A stretch of 64,000 nt of DNA from an uncultured Oscillospiraceae bacterium (GTDB lineage: Bacteria > Bacillota > Clostridia > Oscillospirales > Acutalibacteraceae), in the NCBI GenBank assembly GCA_900548545.1, contig URKX01000004.1, positions 1 through 64,000 on the forward strand, read 5' to 3'. Numbering within the stretch: position 1 is the first letter of the stretch; every line of letters begins with the position of its first letter. A program made the translations under genes and the position numbers. Positions 60,796-64,000 of the stretch are shown in pieces. Below the pieces are notes generated by a model, which was not told where the DNA came from, ran no database searches, and worked only from the letters and a program-made list of their open reading frames with translations.

Positions 60796-61591
60796 GGCGC
60801 TTCACCCAGTGGAGCAAGTCCCCCGGCACCAGGGAGGCCGCCAAGGGCCGCAGGCTTCCCAAAAAAGGCAGGGGCTGGGGGATACCCAGCCTGGAAAGCC
60901 CGTCCAGCCGCAGGGAAGCCTCCCGCAGGCGGCGGGGAACGTCCCGGCGGCGGTAGGAATCCCGGTCCTCCCAGTAGGCAAGCAGCGGCGTTTGCAGGTT
61001 ATACCCTGCAAGCCCCTTCCTGTGGAGCCGGAAAAACAGCTCGTAATCCTCGCATCCCACGTAGCGGGCAGATTGGTGGTAGCCCCCTGCCTCCTCCAGC
61101 ACCTGCCGGCGGAACATCACCGTGGGGTGGATATAGGGGGAGTGGGCCAGGAAGTCCCGGGGCCCGGGCACTTCCGGCGCGGGGAAGGTGCCCCAGATGC
61201 CATTCCTGTCCACCAGCCTGGCCGTGCTGCCCACCCACCCGTACTGGGGATGGCTCTCCAAAAAGGACACCTGGGCCTCCAGGCGCCGGGGATGGCAGGC
61301 GTCGTCGTCATCCAGGCGGGCAAGGTAGGGGCTGTGGGAACGTTCCAGGCAGCGGTTCAGGGCGTAGGCCAGCCCCCGGTTTTCCCGGCCCCGGTACAGG
61401 CGCACCCGGCTGTCCAAGGCGGCCGCCTGCTCCAGGGCCAAGGCCCCCTGGGAGTGGGAGCCATCGTCCCACAAAACCAGCTCCCAGTCTTGCAGCGTTT
61501 GCTTTTGCAGGGACAGCACCGCCCGGCGCAGCCTATCCCAGCGGGGGTTATAGGACCCCATCAATACGGCGACTTTGGGTGATTTTGCCAT
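60788..61591 (-). CDS. Glycosyltransferase family 2
   Basis: 267-residue GT-A enzyme. VLMGSYN and LWDDGSHS start the domain, LDDDDACHP is the metal/nucleotide-sugar motif, and GCEDYELFFRL supplies the probable catalytic region. A C-terminal basic stretch (RRRDVPRRLREASLRL) may contact membrane. ATG 61591 has GGGAG upstream and overlaps the preceding GT4 gene by 44 bases. Confidence 0.92.
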   Translation of the reverse strand: MAKSPKVAVLMGSYNPRWDRLRRAVLSLQKQTLQDWELVLWDDGSHSQGALALEQAAALDSRVRLYRGRENRGLAYALNRCLERSHSPYLARLDDDDACHPRRLEAQVSFLESHPQYGWVGSTARLVDRNGIWGTFPAPEVPGPRDFLAHSPYIHPTVMFRRQVLEEAGGYHQSARYVGCEDYELFFRLHRKGLAGYNLQTPLLAYWEDRDSYRRRDVPRRLREASLRLDGLSRLGIPQPLPFLGSLRPLAASLVPGDLLHWVKRHG

Positions 61592-62768
61592 AGCGCTCCC
61601 TCACTTTCCGATCCATCTCCTGGTAGACTTCTTTCATGGCAGCCCGGGCGTGTTCCCGGTCGAAGGGGGCCGCGGAGGCCGCACACCGGCGGGACAAAGC
61701 GCCCCTCCGGGCCGGGTCCATCCCCCGCAGCAAGGCAATGCCCCGGGCAAACCCGGCAGGGTCGTCCCAGGGGTAGATCAGCCCGTTTTTCCCAAAGGCC
61801 ATGTACTCCCGGGTGCCCCGGTTGTCCGCGGCGATCACCGGCACCCCCATGGCCAAAGACTCCAGCCCCGCCATGCCCAGCCCCTCCCGCCGGGAGGGGA
61901 ACACCGTGGCGTCGGCACAGCCCAAAAAGGGGATCACATCCCGCTGGTAGCCGTACAGGGTGACCACCTGGGACAGGCCCCGCTCCCGGATCTCCCGCTC
62001 CAGCCGGGGCCTGGCAAAGCCCTCCCCGCAGATGCCGTACCGCACCCCGGCAAGGCCCTGGGGTGTCTTTTGCAGCAGGGAAAGGGCCGCAAGCACCACC
62101 TGGTGGTTCTTGTTCAGGTTCAGCTCCCCCAGGGACAACAGGAACAAGTCATCGGGTGCCAGCCCCAAGGACTCCCGCAGCGCCTGGCGCTCTCCGGGGG
62201 GCAAGGGGGAAAACCGCCGGCGGTCCAGCCCCACCCCCGGCAGGCGGAACACCTTCCCGCCCCGTTTTAGGGGCAGCCTCCTGGCCGCCCGGTAGTCTTC
62301 CTGGTTGATGGTGACCAGCAAGTCCGTGTACCGGGCCAGGTTCCACTCCACCGGGTAAAAGGCCATCCGGTTGTACAGGGGCGCCCCCCGGTAAAAGTGG
62401 AACCCATGGGCGGTGTACACCACCACCGGGTGCAGGGGCGACATCCGTCCCGCCAGCCGCCCCACCAAGCCCCCCACCGGGGTGTGGCAATGGATGGCGC
62501 AGATATTCCACTGTTTCACCAGTTCCAGCACCTGCTCCAGGGCACGGCGGTTCTCCCCCAGCAAGTAGGGGGAGCGGGCAATGTCCAGGTGGTGCAGGGC
62601 CACCCCCTTGGCCCGGATGCGCTCCCCGTCGGAGAGGTAAGCCGGCTCCCGCAGGTTGGCCCCATAGTGGACCTGATACCCCATTTCCTGGAGCAGGGCG
62701 ATGTTTTCCCCCTCGAATTTCAAAAGGAAATCGTTGGTGGTGGCCAGGATCAAAATGTGTTTTTCCAC
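61548..62768 (-). CDS. Glycosyltransferase family 4
   Basis: 406-residue GT-B enzyme. The N-terminal acceptor domain has HILILATTNDFLLKFEG and a YTAHGFHFY motif; the C-terminal donor domain has LSLGELNLNKNH, and the EX7E-type segment is SRREGLGMAGLESLAMGVPVI in two blocks (FPSRREGLGM, then LESLAMG). It resembles EPS and capsule transferases of the EpsD/CapM type. The start is a GTG at 62768 with GGGAGG 6 bases upstream; the frame stays open beyond it but crosses a terminator. Confidence 0.92.
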   Translation of the reverse strand: MEKHILILATTNDFLLKFEGENIALLQEMGYQVHYGANLREPAYLSDGERIRAKGVALHHLDIARSPYLLGENRRALEQVLELVKQWNICAIHCHTPVGGLVGRLAGRMSPLHPVVVYTAHGFHFYRGAPLYNRMAFYPVEWNLARYTDLLVTINQEDYRAARRLPLKRGGKVFRLPGVGLDRRRFSPLPPGERQALRESLGLAPDDLFLLSLGELNLNKNHQVVLAALSLLQKTPQGLAGVRYGICGEGFARPRLEREIRERGLSQVVTLYGYQRDVIPFLGCADATVFPSRREGLGMAGLESLAMGVPVIAADNRGTREYMAFGKNGLIYPWDDPAGFARGIALLRGMDPARRGALSRRCAASAAPFDREHARAAMKEVYQEMDRKVRERYGKITQSRRIDGVL

Positions 62769-62833
62769 GACCAACCCTCCCAAAAAGCAGTTTTTAGCAG
62801 TGTGCCCCAAGAGGGTTGGAATATCCAACGCAT

Positions 62834-62865
62834 AAAAAAAGACATCCGGGCAAAACCCGGATGTC
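62834..62865 (-). terminator. Terminator after the SDR-cytidylyltransferase gene
   Basis: GACATCCGGG/CCCGGATGTC stem, 5-base loop and T7 on the minus strand. It divides the cluster into two transcripts. The 62769-62833 gap contains a TTGGATATTCCAA palindrome but no convincing promoter. Confidence 0.9.
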
Positions 62866-62891
62866 ACACATCCCTCCGCTGGCGGGAATTT

Positions 62892-64000
62892 TTATTCTTT
62901 TTCAGCACGGTCCTGGGTGTCGTCCATCACCGCCTGGCGGATGATGGTGCTGCTGGTGCTCTGGGTGTAGGGGAAATAGACGATCTCCACGTGCTTCTCC
63001 TTGAAAAATTCTTCATAGCGCTGGAACCGCTCCGTCCCTTTGTAGTCCGACCCCACAAACAGCCGGTCAAAATGGTACAGCTCCCAGGCCTGGGAATCCT
63101 CCACGCAGGCGTCCACCACCTGGTTGACGTACCGGCACGCCCCCACAATGGCCTTGCGCTCCTCCAAAGAGATAAAGGTTTCCTTGCCCTTCCACTTGCC
63201 GCTGTCGTGGACGCCTACGATCAGGTAATCGCACTGCTGTTTGGCCCGGCGGATCAAGTTTAAATGGCCCACATGGAACAGGTCGAAGGTGCCGGAAAGG
63301 TAGCCGATGACCACCCGCTTCTGGTTGTCCAGCCGGCCGGAATCCTTTTTGTACTGGTAGCTGTGCAGCCCATAGCCGTGGGGGTCCTGGTGGTAGCGCT
63401 CCAAAACACCCTGATACACAGCGTCGTATTGGGGGATAAACAGGGTGTCCCGGGCAAACAGCCGCTGGACGATCTCCCCGGCCAAGGGCTCCAGCACCGG
63501 CAGCTGGTTTTCCTGCCCATAGAACCGGCTGCCCCCAAAGAACCCGGGGGACACGTCCAGGATCCGGTTGGGGGAACCGTTGGCCTCCAGCTCGATGTTC
63601 ACCGATTCCACAAAGCGGACCACGGCCGCTTTGGCGGCGGCGTACACCGCCGTGGAGGGGCTGCTCATCCAGCCACTGATGCTGCCCATGACCCCGGCGA
63701 AAAAGTCCTTTTCCCCCAGGATGCGCTCATAAAAAATCCGGAAGATCTGCAGGGTGGCCACCGCGTCGATCTGCAGGATCTTCTCGATCTCCGCGGTGTG
63801 GTGGAACTGGAAGTCCGCCACGCGGCCGATCCCCGCAGTGACCATCAGCACTTCCACCTCCGGGTCCTGGGCCAGGGATTGGAGCAAGCCCTCGTCCAGC
63901 TCCAGCAGGTTGCAAAAGGTAAACCGGAACTTGCCTTCTTCCAGCACTGCCTCTTCCGGGGCCACCCGGTCGCAGATCTCCAGAAAATACCCCCGGTCTA
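62892..64000 (-). CDS. SDR - cytidylyltransferase fusion protein (partial, N-terminus outside window)
   Basis: At least 369 residues are in the window; the reading frame is open to base 64000, so the start lies beyond. The first part is the end of an SDR domain (MVTAGIG, a GSISGW Ser and YAAAK catalytic pair). It is followed by a TagD/RfaE-type nucleotidyltransferase (GYLSGTFDLFHVGHLNL with the HxGH motif, FVGSDYKGT, and a STSSTIIR closing motif). Such a fusion could both reduce and CTP-activate a polyol or sugar phosphate, as in CDP-ribitol synthesis where different domains are combined. It probably supplies a second precursor for the polymer. Confidence 0.82.
   Translation of the reverse strand, partial: DRGYFLEICDRVAPEEAVLEEGKFRFTFCNLLELDEGLLQSLAQDPEVEVLMVTAGIGRVADFQFHHTAEIEKILQIDAVATLQIFRIFYERILGEKDFFAGVMGSISGWMSSPSTAVYAAAKAAVVRFVESVNIELEANGSPNRILDVSPGFFGGSRFYGQENQLPVLEPLAGEIVQRLFARDTLFIPQYDAVYQGVLERYHQDPHGYGLHSYQYKKDSGRLDNQKRVVIGYLSGTFDLFHVGHLNLIRRAKQQCDYLIVGVHDSGKWKGKETFISLEERKAIVGACRYVNQVVDACVEDSQAWELYHFDRLFVGSDYKGTERFQRYEEFFKEKHVEIVYFPYTQSTSSTIIRQAVMDDTQDRAEKE

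Overview
The window looks like chromosome from a GC-rich, spore-forming gut-type member of the Clostridia (Oscillospiraceae-like). The evidence is SpoIIQ and SpoIIID, Firmicutes-type GalT, LexA and YtrA-like proteins, S-layer-homology cell-wall proteins, Gram-positive signal peptides and lipoboxes, and AGGAGG ribosome binding sites. No ribosomal RNA, CRISPR array or insertion sequence was seen. One tRNA (Val, CAC) is present. The stretch at about 9.0-14.1 kb is visibly more AT-rich than its surroundings and may have been acquired.

Region by region. (1) 0.1-8.8 kb: a six-gene operon (oxidoreductase, TIM-barrel protein, C-glycoside deglycosidase beta-type subunit, two permeases, solute-binding lipoprotein) with an AraC-type regulator fused to a GH39-like domain. 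This has the composition of the recently described gut systems that cleave C-glycosides by 3-oxidation followed by C-C bond cleavage. (2) 9.0-18.7 kb: an ABC transporter with two-component system (FtsX-type permease, intramembrane-sensing kinase) that has an 11-bp tandem repeat at its promoter, then a heterodimeric ABC exporter read from a MerR-type promoter with a 19-bp spacer. (3) 18.9-29.3 kb: SLH-anchored polysaccharide deacetylase, LexA with an SOS box, SpoIIQ and SpoIIID, an S9 peptidase, an SLH L,D-transpeptidase, a GpsA-like dehydrogenase and an atypical phosphoribosyltransferase. (4) 29.6-38.9 kb: small membrane protein, a GntR(YtrA)-ABC operon with palindromic operator, acetyltransferases (one closely resembling the AAC(6') half of the bifunctional aminoglycoside enzyme), MTA/SAH nucleosidase, cyclase, SDR and a CPA2 antiporter. 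(5) 38.9-44.8 kb: one long operon running galT, comF, tcdA, folE, folP, folB, folK and a small kinase. (6) 44.9-48.7 kb: GH25 lysozyme, tRNA-Val, and a membrane pyrophosphatase preceded by a structured leader RNA with its own promoter and terminator.

(7) 48.7-64 kb: a cell-surface glycan cluster, all on the minus strand. It holds an LCP ligase, a two-domain pyruvate-aldolase-type protein, a KdsB-like CMP-sugar-acid synthetase, two GT-B transferases resembling CMP-sialic-acid-type enzymes, several GT2/GT4 transferases, a HAD phosphatase fused to a domain that recurs in another gene, a Wzm/Wzt-type ABC exporter, and an SDR-cytidylyltransferase fusion that runs off the window. Together these suggest a polymer containing a 3-deoxy-2-ulosonic (Kdo-like) sugar, exported by the ABC pair and attached to the wall by the LCP protein.

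The two most interesting systems are the C-glycoside operon and the ulosonic-acid glycan cluster. The hppA leader RNA is the best candidate for an undescribed RNA element.
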